22,174 bases of DNA from Poronia punctata (Eukaryota > Ascomycota > Sordariomycetes > Xylariales > Xylariaceae), in assembly GCA_022579005.1 (NCBI GenBank), contig MU401851.1, positions 1 to 22,174 of the forward strand, written 5' to 3'. Below, piece after piece: positions 1 through 8,820 of the stretch. The notes under the pieces are model-generated. The model had not been told where the DNA came from, ran no database searches, and saw only the letters and a program-made list of their open reading frames with translations. Positions within the stretch are counted from its first letter, which is position 1. Every line of letters begins with the position of its first letter. Position numbers and translations under genes: made by a program.

Positions 1-84
1 GCCAGAGAGTGACTTCACATATCACATAAAGACCTTACAATTGAAGGTCACTCTGTAGCCGTAGCGGCCGGCGCGCAGCAAGGT
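1..84. repeat. Partial foldback repeat unit, cut by the left window edge
   Basis: This is the right-hand part of a small foldback unit whose second copy lies at 155-265. The shared core begins with gtgacttcacatatcacata and ends with the 18-bp arm gccggcgcgcagcaaggt at 67-84. The core holds a small hairpin of its own (gacctt, 7-nt loop, aaggtc). The left arm of this unit would lie before base 1. The two copies differ by a few substitutions, including transversions, so they are old but not heavily RIP-mutated. No coding potential is seen. The family is not recognised. Confidence 0.7.
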
Positions 85-154
85 CAGGGTTCGTTAGGGT
101 GGCCCTTTGTTTAGCCCTACTCCATGGTCCAAGGGCCAGACAAAGGGCCAGGTT
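85..154. repeat. Spacer hairpin between two foldback units
   Basis: The spacer carries a perfect 10-bp inverted repeat, ggccctttgt at 101-110 and acaaagggcc at 140-149. It is bracketed by the inverted GC-rich arms at 67-84 and 156-173, which are perfect 18-bp complements. The whole of 67-173 can therefore fold into one nested stem-loop. This suggests that unit and spacer together form a larger palindromic repeat, rather than two independent insertions. Confidence 0.6.
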
Positions 155-265
155 AACCTTGCTGCGCGCCGGCTGCCTAGGCCGAAAAGTGACTTCACAT
201 ATCACATAAAGCCCTTACAATTAAAGGTCACTTTCTAGCGTTGGCAGCCGGCGCGCAGCAAGGTT
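155..265. repeat. Foldback (MITE-like) unit, 111 bp
   Basis: Perfect 23-bp terminal inverted repeats lie at 155-177 and 243-265 (outer bases aaccttgctgcgcgccggc). A second, inner complementary pair (aaagtgac / gtcacttt) extends the stem imperfectly toward the centre. The interior repeats the core of unit 1-84. Size and structure fit a non-autonomous foldback or MITE element, but no clear target-site duplication was found, so its mobility is an inference. Confidence 0.65.
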
Positions 266-290
266 GGTGTAGCCTTTGGTCAAAGTAGTA

Positions 291-314
291 GTGTATGCAA
301 AGGTGTATGCAAAG
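291..314. repeat. 12-bp tandem duplication (2 copies)
   Basis: The word gtgtatgcaaag occurs twice with no gap, at 291-302 and 303-314. It is just outside the foldback array and could be replication slippage. No function is suggested. Confidence 0.8.
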
Positions 315-1880
315 GTGGTGGAGACTGGAATGTAATAGTAAGGTTGGAAATTTTCCTAAGTCTAAAAAGTGGCCGCAAGGTCAACCTAGTAGCCAATAGG
401 GGACCTTGCATAATACAGCGTTATGATCTTCTAAAGTTTAGCACGTAGGCCCTTAATGGTTGATCTATGTACCTCCCTTATTAAATTATATGTAATAGTA
501 CTTACAGCCTTAGAAATTCACAACGATTGTGGATTTTACAACGGTTGTGGCCATTGTACAACGCTTACAATCGTTGTGGCCCCCTTCAATCTCCCGGTAC
601 AGTACTTTTACATACCACAATACACCCTACACCCTACAACCTACAACATATGGGGAGAGCTGTATGTGAAACTCGTGGAAGGCCGCTCACTCGGCATAAA
701 AGTATTGACAATGGTAAATGGAGGAGTAGGGGGCCGTTGTAACGATGGGACAATGCATGGGGTCTCTGGAAACCGACCTGAAAAACTCGCATGTCCCATT
801 GCATGTCATGCATTTATGAGTTGTAGTACCTAGGATGTGGACCCGGCGCGCGTCCTCGAATCAGCTTCAAACGACAGCCGCCCCGAGAGAGGTGAGCCAT
901 AGGTTCAAAAAGAATCACAGCATATATCAGATTATTCATGGGCCATAGCCTTCCAGTATGTAGTCAATTGCAAAGCGCTAAGCCGTACGGCTTACAAATG
1001 TAACCTGCTAGTCCCTAGAATGTCTGCCGTTGGTTCCCTGCGGACTTTCAGCATCCATTTGGCTCCCGTTCGGGTCCGTCACGAACAGCACGTCCCATCT
1101 TTGAATCCGGCCCTTACTCCGGTGAGCCTCGCCTTGCTAATGAGCTTGATAAGCGGCATGCCCTGCCGGGTATGTCGCATGTATACCGCCCTAGACCCTC
1201 CTACCCCCTTTTTCCTTTGATGGATGTCCCTCTCCCTATGCTAACATACGTACTTTCAATAGTGGCTCGAGTGTTCCGGATACTTGTCGTTGCCCTCTGC
1301 TGCCGGCCTGGCCAACGCCCATTTCCAGCGAATATAAGAACGGCATGGGTATCATATATCATACACTGCAAGCATGGTGCTGCTTTGGAGATTTTGTACA
1401 GGCTGCGTCCCCATCTCCCTAGCTGGTGTAGTATTCTGCCTATGGGTGGGCATTAAAATAGCCACATGCAATATGGTGGACTGACTGTCCGGGGTGCGGA
1501 ACACTTAATAAACTTGCCGTAAAATGATTTTCTGGTAAGACTTGATAGCTATTTCGATGATCTCCAAGATCGGAACAGCCTGCGAATATTCTGGTAATAG
1601 CAGGGAAGGGCAACGATATCACGGGTTGGACGTAAAAATACCTAGTAGCGTACGGGTCATCGCCGGCAAGCTGGTGGGCTTTCTGCTCGTTTACCTGACT
1701 TGGACAGGGAAGCACAAATAGAAAGAGCCTTGAGACGGCTTATATGTAGCTGCCCGACTCTCGGCTTTGTTGCTGTGACGCTGCACAATGTGTCCTACCA
1801 AAGCAAATAACACGTCCCGGTGACAGAAGCGAAAGTAAATCATACTTGGTATTTGTGTATGAGTATCGAAAACATTCGAG

Positions 1881-1904
1881 GCTGGTGACTACGTCTTCAC
1901 CAGC
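1881..1904. other. Perfect 8-bp hairpin downstream of the cap methyltransferase gene
   Basis: gctggtga at 1881-1888 and tcaccagc at 1897-1904 are exact complements around an 8-nt loop. The hairpin lies about 110-130 nt beyond the stop codon of the minus-strand gene, and about 40 nt beyond its likely poly(A) signal. It could sit near the transcript end, but no function is shown. Confidence 0.4.
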
Positions 1905-1943
1905 AAGGTAGCAAACGAATGGTCAGGCGATTCGAGCATGTTT

Positions 1944-1949
1944 TTTATT
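1944..1949 (-). terminator. Likely poly(A) signal AATAAA of the cap methyltransferase gene
   Basis: Read on the minus strand this is a canonical AATAAA hexamer followed by more A residues, 63 nt past the TAA stop codon. That is a typical fungal 3'-UTR distance. Fungal poly(A) signals are loose, so the exact cleavage site is not predicted. Confidence 0.45.
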
Positions 1950-2011
1950 GCACTGTGATATACGCAGCGCTAGTAGTTTGAAATGCCCAACCACAAGCTT
2001 CCGTCTCACGC

Positions 2012-3532
2012 TTAAACCTTGTAAAAACAAAAGGCAACGTAAAAGTTAGCAACCTCCATCTCCTCCGGTGTCACCAGCAGAGGACCCCGGCCTCTCTCGC
2101 GTACGCCCATGCGCTCGCTCAGGGGACCTAATATATGATCGTCCTTCTCTGACTCCCATATGTCCCTGAAACTCTGATGGTACTGCAGTTCGAGGTTGTA
2201 GTCTTCTGCGAGGGCTCGGAAGGCTTCCCAAGGTACCACATACTCTGGCACTTCCTCTACGGCTTCGTCTAAGAAAAAGTTGTATTTCCAACCGAAAGGG
2301 GGGCGGAAGATACCGTCTTCGGGCGTCTTGCCGGGGAACCTCACCCGGTAAAGATCGTTGCCCCATTCCGCTGTTTCCTCCGCTTCGCCCTCTTCTTTAT
2401 CGTCTGACGCTTGCTCGGTTTCCTCCGCTGACCCATCGTCGCTTTTATTCCTCGCTATGCGACGGTTAAATTCGGTGACCCTGCCGCTGATGACATCTGA
2501 ATTGGGTATACATCCTATGAACCGTCCACCCTTTTTCAGTGCGCTGGACACGTTTTGTAGCATCATCCGCGCTTTGGCTTCGGTCTCAAATGCATAATGC
2601 ATGCAGAACATCATGCTAACAATGTCGAAACCACTGCGTCCCATGGGTGAGGGATCGAATCCGACTTGACGAACAACCTCGACGTCACCTATTGATTCAT
2701 TGTAGCAGTCCTTGACAAAAAATCGCGCGTCGAATAGGGGCTGTGAACGCGCCCCTCGATAGCCACCCCTTCCGCCTCTCCCACCCCGACCGCCCCTGCT
2801 TGCCTGACTGCCCATGCTATGGTAGCGCTCCTTTGCTTGATCGATGGATATGTCGGCGGGGTCTAGGCCCACGTAGAGTTGGACCTTTTGTGGTGCCTGT
2901 TGCCACTTGCCCAAATCGCCGCCCTTGCCACAGCCAATATCTAGAACAATCAATTCATGGCCAATTGTACCGGTCATGTCGCCGCCCTGTTGGTGAGCTC
3001 CGGGAGTATGGTCCTCATCAGGCGAGAACTTCTGGATGAGCGTGCTCTTGACCCAGTTATTGAAGACGCGTAGGCCCTTGATTCGGCTGCCTGTCTTGCG
3101 CCAGTCTCTACCTCGCTCTGGAACAGCGTTATAATGCTCTCGGACTATGTCGTTAATGCCCCTCTGTTCTAATGAAGTCGCTGCATTGGCTACTCTGGCT
3201 TGCTCTCTTTCGCGCCGTTCTATCCTTTCGCGGATGGCGGCGGCACTGTCGTTCGATATGCGGGATCGTTGACCCGGGCGCTTGAGCTTACGTGGTGGGT
3301 CGGAGGATGGTGATGTAGAGCGCTGACGTTTTTTCGCCGGTTCGAGCTTCCTCGCGTCGAAGGGCTGCGGGAGGTCATCCATGGATGGTGCTTCCTGGCC
3401 CTTGCTTTCCAGACGACTCGAGCGTTCAATTAATCTTCCGGATGTATCGCGTTGTGTCCGTTCATTGTCTGGTCCGAGCCGCTTAGCATCAAACGACTGG
3501 GAAACATATTTTGCACCTCTGTCATCCCCCAT
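2012..3532 (-). CDS. ABD1: mRNA cap guanine-N7 methyltransferase (Abd1 family)
   Basis: This nuclear enzyme transfers a methyl group from S-adenosylmethionine to N7 of the capping guanine of nascent mRNA. The protein has 506 residues in one uninterrupted exon. Residues 1-125 are a charged, probably disordered tail. FNNWVKSTLI (157-166) is the family's RNA-end motif. DIGCGKGGD (198-206) is the SAM-binding motif I, followed by YVGLDPADISIDQAKERY (220-237). FDIVSMMFCMHYAFE (302-316) and FGWKYNFFLDEAVEEVPEY (413-431) are further family blocks. Insertions are an RGG run (246-257) and an acidic stretch (about 364-390). I chose the ATG at 3532 because it has A at -3, G at +4 and a CT-rich leader. 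The same frame stays open 27 codons upstream to a TAG but has no ATG there. The downstream end FCFYKV matches the usual family C-terminus. The identification is secure; the RNA 5' end and any 5'-UTR intron are unknown. Confidence 0.95.
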   Translation of the reverse strand: MGDDRGAKYVSQSFDAKRLGPDNERTQRDTSGRLIERSSRLESKGQEAPSMDDLPQPFDARKLEPAKKRQRSTSPSSDPPRKLKRPGQRSRISNDSAAAIRERIERREREQARVANAATSLEQRGINDIVREHYNAVPERGRDWRKTGSRIKGLRVFNNWVKSTLIQKFSPDEDHTPGAHQQGGDMTGTIGHELIVLDIGCGKGGDLGKWQQAPQKVQLYVGLDPADISIDQAKERYHSMGSQASRGGRGGRGGRGGYRGARSQPLFDARFFVKDCYNESIGDVEVVRQVGFDPSPMGRSGFDIVSMMFCMHYAFETEAKARMMLQNVSSALKKGGRFIGCIPNSDVISGRVTEFNRRIARNKSDDGSAEETEQASDDKEEGEAEETAEWGNDLYRVRFPGKTPEDGIFRPPFGWKYNFFLDEAVEEVPEYVVPWEAFRALAEDYNLELQYHQSFRDIWESEKDDHILGPLSERMGVRERGRGPLLVTPEEMEVANFYVAFCFYKV

Positions 3533-3679
3533 TTTAGGAGGAGAAAGTTTATCAAAGTCACTGGTTTCCCTGACGAAAACGCAATGCCTGATTCGGCAGT
3601 AGAAGCAACTCAAATGCTAAAGCCCCGTAGGTTTGTATCTGTATACAAGTAATGAGAAGAGAGACAATAATTAATAAAC

Positions 3680-3722
3680 TACCTAACCTAGGCTATTAGG
3701 TACGTGTAGACTAGGTTAGGTA
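3680..3722. repeat. Perfect 12-bp inverted repeat in the ABD1 upstream region
   Basis: tacctaacctag (3680-3691) and ctaggttaggta (3711-3722) are exact complements around a 19-nt loop. They lie 148-190 nt upstream of the ABD1 start codon. The loop and flanks repeat ttaggta-type words. It may be a tiny foldback insertion or a regulatory palindrome; the sequence does not decide. Confidence 0.6.
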
Positions 3723-3762
3723 TGTAGGTAGATGCATAGAGATAGTATCTTTGATAAACATA

Positions 3763-4168
3763 CAGTCGGTCCTCATTAGAAACGAGCAAAACTAAACTTT
3801 TTTTCTAAACTTACAACTACAATAACTTTGTTAATTTATAAGATATAAGGTTATACGTAGTTTTAATGTATTAGTTATGCTATAATAAATATAAATAAAA
3901 AAAGAAAAATTTAATACTTATTTTATTTATTTAATTATATATGTTTTAAGTTTTTACTAATAAAGTAATTAAGTATATTTTTTAATAATTAAATTAGAAA
4001 AATAAGTATATGTTAAGTATTTACATAATATAAAAGCTAATAATAGCTATTATATACCTTTATTTTTTAATAGATATTAGACCATGTTATAGTTATATTA
4101 TGTATTGTTAAACATATTAAGTTTTAGTATAAAACATCGTGGTGCTCGTTTCTAATAGGTCCCCACTG
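3763..4168. mobile_element. Non-autonomous pogo/Fot1-like (Tc1-mariner) MITE, 406 bp
   Basis: Terminal inverted repeats of 26 bp (3763-3788 and 4143-4168) agree at 21 positions. The inner 14 are identical (attagaaacgagca), and the outer ends begin CAGT. Both sides are flanked by TA (3761-3762 and 4169-4170), the target duplication of Tc1/mariner-type elements. A CAGT terminus is usual for fungal pogo/Fot1 relatives. The interior is AT-rich with no transposase frame, so movement would need a transposase from elsewhere. It sits about 230 bp upstream of the ABD1 start codon, and could affect that promoter or mark the edge of the mutated domain. Confidence 0.85.
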
Positions 4169-4170
4169 TA

Positions 4171-5348
4171 CTTGTACGGTCTCATTTCCTCTCGGTACTC
4201 GTGCGTAGTAGTGGCCTAAGAAGGGCATCTAGTCAAGTATTATAGACCAACTCCCACATCGAAGCATAGTCTTGGCAGGCCGTAGTGTAGATCCGCTGGT
4301 CGCAAGGATAAGTAGACTATATAAGATAAAGGTACTAATATATAAAAAACAATGTAAAACAATTAAAAGTAGGTACTAAGTATAATATTTACTTATATTT
4401 TATATATTTAAAACCTTTAAATACTTTTTTTTATTTTACTTTATATATAATATATTAATAAGTTTTTTATACTAGTTAATATAAGTTTATATATTTAAAT
4501 TAGTATATTAAACTATATTAGTGCTATAAAACTAAAAATATAAAGATATATTTACACAGCTTCTTAGCAAGTAAATAGTTATTTTTAAAAGTTTTAAAAT
4601 AATATAAAATCTTTTATTTTTTATTAATTTAATAGTATTATTTATATTTATAATATAGCTAATATAAACTATATAAGTAATAATAGTAATAAAAGTACTA
4701 ATAATGCTAATGCTAATAAAGTTGCTTTTAAAGTTAATAATATTAATATAACTTATATTTACTAACTTAATATTTTATTATTAAAAATACTTAAATTACT
4801 TTTAACTTTTTAAAAAATAAAAGTAAAAGTTAATTAATAATTTAACTTTATTTATAAAGTAGCAAATTAGCAATAAAAACTTATAATAAAAAAGTAAATT
4901 AAAACATAAAAATAGTATATAGCAATAGTATAAAGTTAAAATAATATTAAATAGTAGTTAAACATTTTAATTTATACTTTTAACTTAAATTAAAAAAAAT
5001 AAAGGAATTATAAAAGTTTTATTAGTAAAAAATATAAAAAGCTTTAAAGCATAGTAAATAGTATTATAATAAATATTAAATATTTTAATAAAGCAGTAAA
5101 TAGCTTTAACTTATATATTAATAAACTTGCTTAATATAAAAAGGCTATTATATATAAAGTAAATAACTTTAAATATAGCTTTAAAAAATAGCTAAAAAAC
5201 TATTTAAATATATAACCAAGCTTAATAAGTTAAAAAAGTAATAAATAACTAAACTATACTTATTAACTTTAAGTTTTACAGCTAAAAATATATAGCAAAA
5301 GCCTTTTTACTTGCTTAAAGCTAAAAAAAACAATTAATAATATAATTA
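4171..5348. other. Boundary stretch: normal DNA to about 4315, then AT-rich desert, no gene
   Basis: Bases 4171 to about 4315 have ordinary composition (for example tggcaggccgtagtg). From about 4316 the sequence changes abruptly to almost pure A and T with scattered GC and AC steps. No reading frame, terminal repeat or recognisable transposon domain is seen between about 4316 and the LTR at 5349. It is probably an older mutated repeat into which copy A inserted, but this is inference. Confidence 0.6.
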
Positions 5349-5590
5349 TAGTTATAAATCAGTTAATAGCAATATAGCTAATTAGGTGGCTTATAGCTAT
5401 TACCTCCTTTAAATAGTAAATACTAAGGCCTGCACCTATAGGTAGCTGCAGCCCTACTATTTTATATATATATAGACCTGCATATTTAATAAGATCTTAA
5501 AAGCTTTTTTTTTCTCTTTACCTTAAAGTTTTTAGGAATAAGATTAAGTTATCTTTTAAAGCTTTACTTTTTTATAACTTATTTATAATA
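5349..5590 (+). repeat. 5' LTR of copy A
   Basis: This 242-bp sequence is repeated directly at 11885-12129 and inverted at 15727-15967. Its ends read tagttataaat and ttataata, consistent with a TG...CA LTR after C-to-T and G-to-A change. It is the least mutated of the three in its middle (about 5385-5475), where aggtggc and acctcc survive. An agctgcagc core (5444-5452) is kept in all three apart from edge bases. The primer-binding site after 5590 is not recognisable. Confidence 0.85.
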
Positions 5591-6709
5591 ATTTTAAAAT
5601 TGTTAAATTACTTAAAATCAAACCTAGAATTATTATATATACAATTTTTAGTTTATAAATTTAACTTAAAACTAATTAATTAATTAATAGCACTAGTAAA
5701 GCTGCTAAAACAACAACTATTTTAGCTACTAACTAAGATTATAGCTTAAAAAAATAAAAAAACGCGCTAAAATGCGCATAGCTATAAAGCAATAAGCTTT
5801 AGCTAAAACCTTATATATAAATAATAACTTTATTAAAACTATTTTAAAAATTAATAAAATCTTATAAACTAAATTGCGTTGCTAATTTACTTTTATTTTA
5901 AACCTATTTTAAAATATAAATATTAAAACTTTAAAATATAAAAAACTTAACGCTAAAAATGCGCTTAATACTTTAATTAATTAAGCTTATATTTTTAATT
6001 AATAGATTATATTAAATAATTTTAAAAATACTTACTATAAAGTTATAACTATATAGCATTATTAAAAAGTTTATAATTTAATTTAAGCTTTTGCTAAGTT
6101 ATATATTAAAAATTTTAATAAACTAGAAATTCTGTTTATTTTATTAATAAAAATTTTTAAAAAACCAATATTTAATTTTAATAGTATAATAAATACTAAA
6201 GCGTTTAAAAACCTAGTAAATACTTACTTTAATATTGTATTTTAAAAATTTAAAATATATACTTTAATATTGCTTCCTTGCTAAGTATAAGCAAATAAAC
6301 TTTATATACGCTTTTTTATAAGCAAAAATACTACGTTAAACTTAATTCATTAAACCTATTATCTAAGCAAGCTAGGTATTTATAAAACTATACTATTAAA
6401 AAAAAAGTATAACGCTTTTAGTAGCAAGTAAACAGCTATACTTAAAAATATAATAAAAAAGCTTTACTACTAAAGCTTAAACTTAATATAAATAAAACAA
6501 TTAAGCATATAATATAAAAGCTACTTAACGCTTATAACAAAATTAAACATTTTAAGTTTTAAATAGCTAATATAAAGTAATAAATAATAAACTTTTTAGC
6601 TTATAAATATTGAATATTTAAAAACAATATATTTTTAACTTTAACTATATTTTATAAGTTAGCTAAAATTACAATTTTTACATTTTATAATAATAAAAAC
6701 AAAAATAAA

Positions 6710-7085
6710 GTAACTTTTAAAGTATAGTTAAAATATATAAAAAACTGCCTTAAAGCTAATAAAAACTAGTTTGTAAATAAAAAAGCTTAACTAGCAAATA
6801 TTAAAATATATTTAAAAAGATAGTAGCTAAAAACTTGCAGCTTTACTTATAAAATAACTATTTAAACGCAATAAATACTTTTACTAAGCTACTTAACTAT
6901 TTAAAAAGCAAGTATAAAAACGTTAATTAAAAATAAAATATTAAAGCAAAGTATTAAAAACTAAAAATAAAAAGTTTTACTAATTATTAAGCTTTTAAAA
7001 ATAGTTTTATATACCTTGCTAACAAACGCTAAATCCTTTGCACTAAATAAAAAAAAAGTTTTATAATAAACTTACTACTTAATTA
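6710..7085 (+). pseudogene. Ruined gag region of copy A
   Basis: Reading from 6710 in one frame, the translation resembles the fungal gypsy Gag pattern: a T-F-x-x-W-L stretch, then LKANK, a W-F pair, and an IxxYLKG-like end. Several W and Q positions are stop codons (TAG, TAA), as expected from transitions. The frame stays recognisable to about 6960 and fades after that. No zinc knuckle could be made out. The assignment rests on pattern resemblance and position before protease and reverse transcriptase. Confidence 0.5.
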
Positions 7086-7688
7086 TATAAAAAAACTAGT
7101 TTATAGTACTTAAATATAAATATAAACTTTAATACTTTTTTTAATACTATACTTAAGTAATATATATATTTTAATAAAAAAGTAAGTATAAGCTAAATTA
7201 AAAACCTTTTAATATAAATAATAGTTATACTAATAATAATATAAACAAATTAGTATAGCTTACCTAAGCAAACAATATAAAAATAACCTAGTTAACAAAC
7301 AATAACACTACTTTTAATTAATATAATAAAAGCTAAACTAGTAATAACTAATACTTAATTAAATAGCAACCTAAGTTATTTACTAAAAAAATAAAAACTT
7401 TTATTATTAAAAGTTAATATTTTAACTATAAAGGTTAAAGATATATGTTTTATAATTATTTATTAAAAAAATAACGTTAACTATTAAGCACAAATCTAAG
7501 CTATTATAATAATATATAAATATAAAGTTAAAAACTTATAGCTAAAAATAAAAAGCAAACTACTATTAAAAAAGTAACTTTAAGTTAAATAAACTCCTAC
7601 TTAAAAAACGTATTACTAATAACTATTAACTATAAAAAACTAAATATTATAAATAAGTATATAAAAAAAGCTTTTTATATTTAACTAT

Positions 7689-7730
7689 ACTTTATTTAAT
7701 AATAAAACTTTTTTATAAACTAATAACATT
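7689..7730 (+). pseudogene. Possible aspartic protease active-site relic of copy A
   Basis: From 7689 the codons act-tta-ttt-aat-aat-aaa-act line up with the retroviral-type A-L-L-D-S-G-A motif if G-to-A and C-to-T changes are allowed. The catalytic aspartate codon now reads Asn. Only this short block is seen, at the right place between gag and reverse transcriptase, so the call is weak. Confidence 0.3.
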
Positions 7731-8820
7731 TTTAATAATATAAAAACTAATATATATATAGCAATAAATATAAAATTAGCTAAATAAATAAAAATAGCTT
7801 TAAAACCTACTATTTTTATAAACTTTAATTATTATACTATAATAAGATTTAATAGTAAAATTAGTTAAAAAATATATAAAATTATACTACTTATAATATA
7901 TATAAAAAAACAAACCTTTAAAGCTATTTTACTTGCTATATTAAAAATATAATATATTATAATACTAAAGAAATTATAGTTTAAATAAAATAAAATATTG
8001 CTAAATTATTAGCAATACAAGCTTATATTTTTTTAAAACTTACTACTTAGTATAAGTTATTATTTAAATAATAACCTTTTTTAGCAAACAGTTAAACTAA
8101 CTTTAAAGCTTATAATATACTAAAACTAAAACCTAATTAAAAAAAATATTTAAAAAATAAAAAAGTTAATAATAAGTAACTTAAATAAACTTAATAACTA
8201 GCTATAGCTAGTAAACAAATTAAAAAGAAACTAAGCTAAAAAAAATATATTTTAAATAACTGGTTATTAAATATTTAAAAACTATATTATATACTAAAAA
8301 ATAGCATTGTTTAGTATAAAAAATAACTATAAACTAAAATATGCTTTTTAATAGCATTTTCTTTATAAAAAATAGTATAAGTTAATTAAACTAAAAGCAA
8401 AGTTAAAATTATTAGCATAAAAAAAATTAATTTTATTATTAATAAAAGAAAACTTAAAAAGTTTTCTAATAAAAAAAGCAAAAAGCTAAAAAAAATAAGC
8501 TTTTAAAGTAATTTTACTAAAATACTACTTTTTATTACGCACTTTTAATAAAGTTAACTTAAATAAACTTTTTTTATATTATTTAAAAATAAACTACTTA
8601 ATAAAATTTATAAACATAAAATTAGCTAATAATTTAAAATATAGTCTTTTATATAAAATATTACTAAATAAATTAAAAATAATATAAAAATACTTTATAA
8701 ATTAACTTTAAAAAAATTATAAAGCTAAGTAATATTTTATAAGCTTTATTTATTTTATTTATTTAAAAACCTTTTAAAAAATTACGCTTTTATATAAATT
8801 ATAAAAAATTAAACAGTTTA

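Larger units (their letters stand above)
266..1943. other. Intergenic stretch, no supported gene
   Basis: Base composition is ordinary and only short reading frames (66-125 codons) occur. None has a recognisable domain or a conserved-looking sequence. Small structures are visible: an inverted pair caacgattgt (521-530) / acaatcgttg (568-577) with further acaacg-type words between, an inverted pair atgggaca (744-751) / tgtcccat (792-799), and a short C-rich run of ccctaca-type words near 622-650. I saw no tRNA-like pair of A and B boxes on either strand. The region may hold untranslated or regulatory DNA, or decayed sequence. Confidence 0.5.

Noticed and set aside
94..99. A TTAGGG word, the usual fungal telomere repeat
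   Set aside because: Only one exact copy with degenerate neighbours; no tandem run, so no evidence of a telomere or interstitial telomere array.
1172..1456. 94-codon plus-strand frame with a hydrophobic stretch
   Set aside because: No domain, no codon bias visible, and overlapping frames of similar length exist on both strands; consistent with chance.
1440..1715. 91-codon minus-strand frame
   Set aside because: No recognisable similarity or supporting signals; length is within chance expectation.
2046..3602. Several frames overlapping the cap methyltransferase on either strand
   Set aside because: They are shadows of the long conserved gene and show no domain of their own.
3533..3613. In-frame extension of the cap methyltransferase by 27 codons starting at TTG
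   Set aside because: The frame is open here, but it has no ATG and ends at a TAG just upstream. The ATG at 3532 has a good eukaryotic context and a CT-rich leader.
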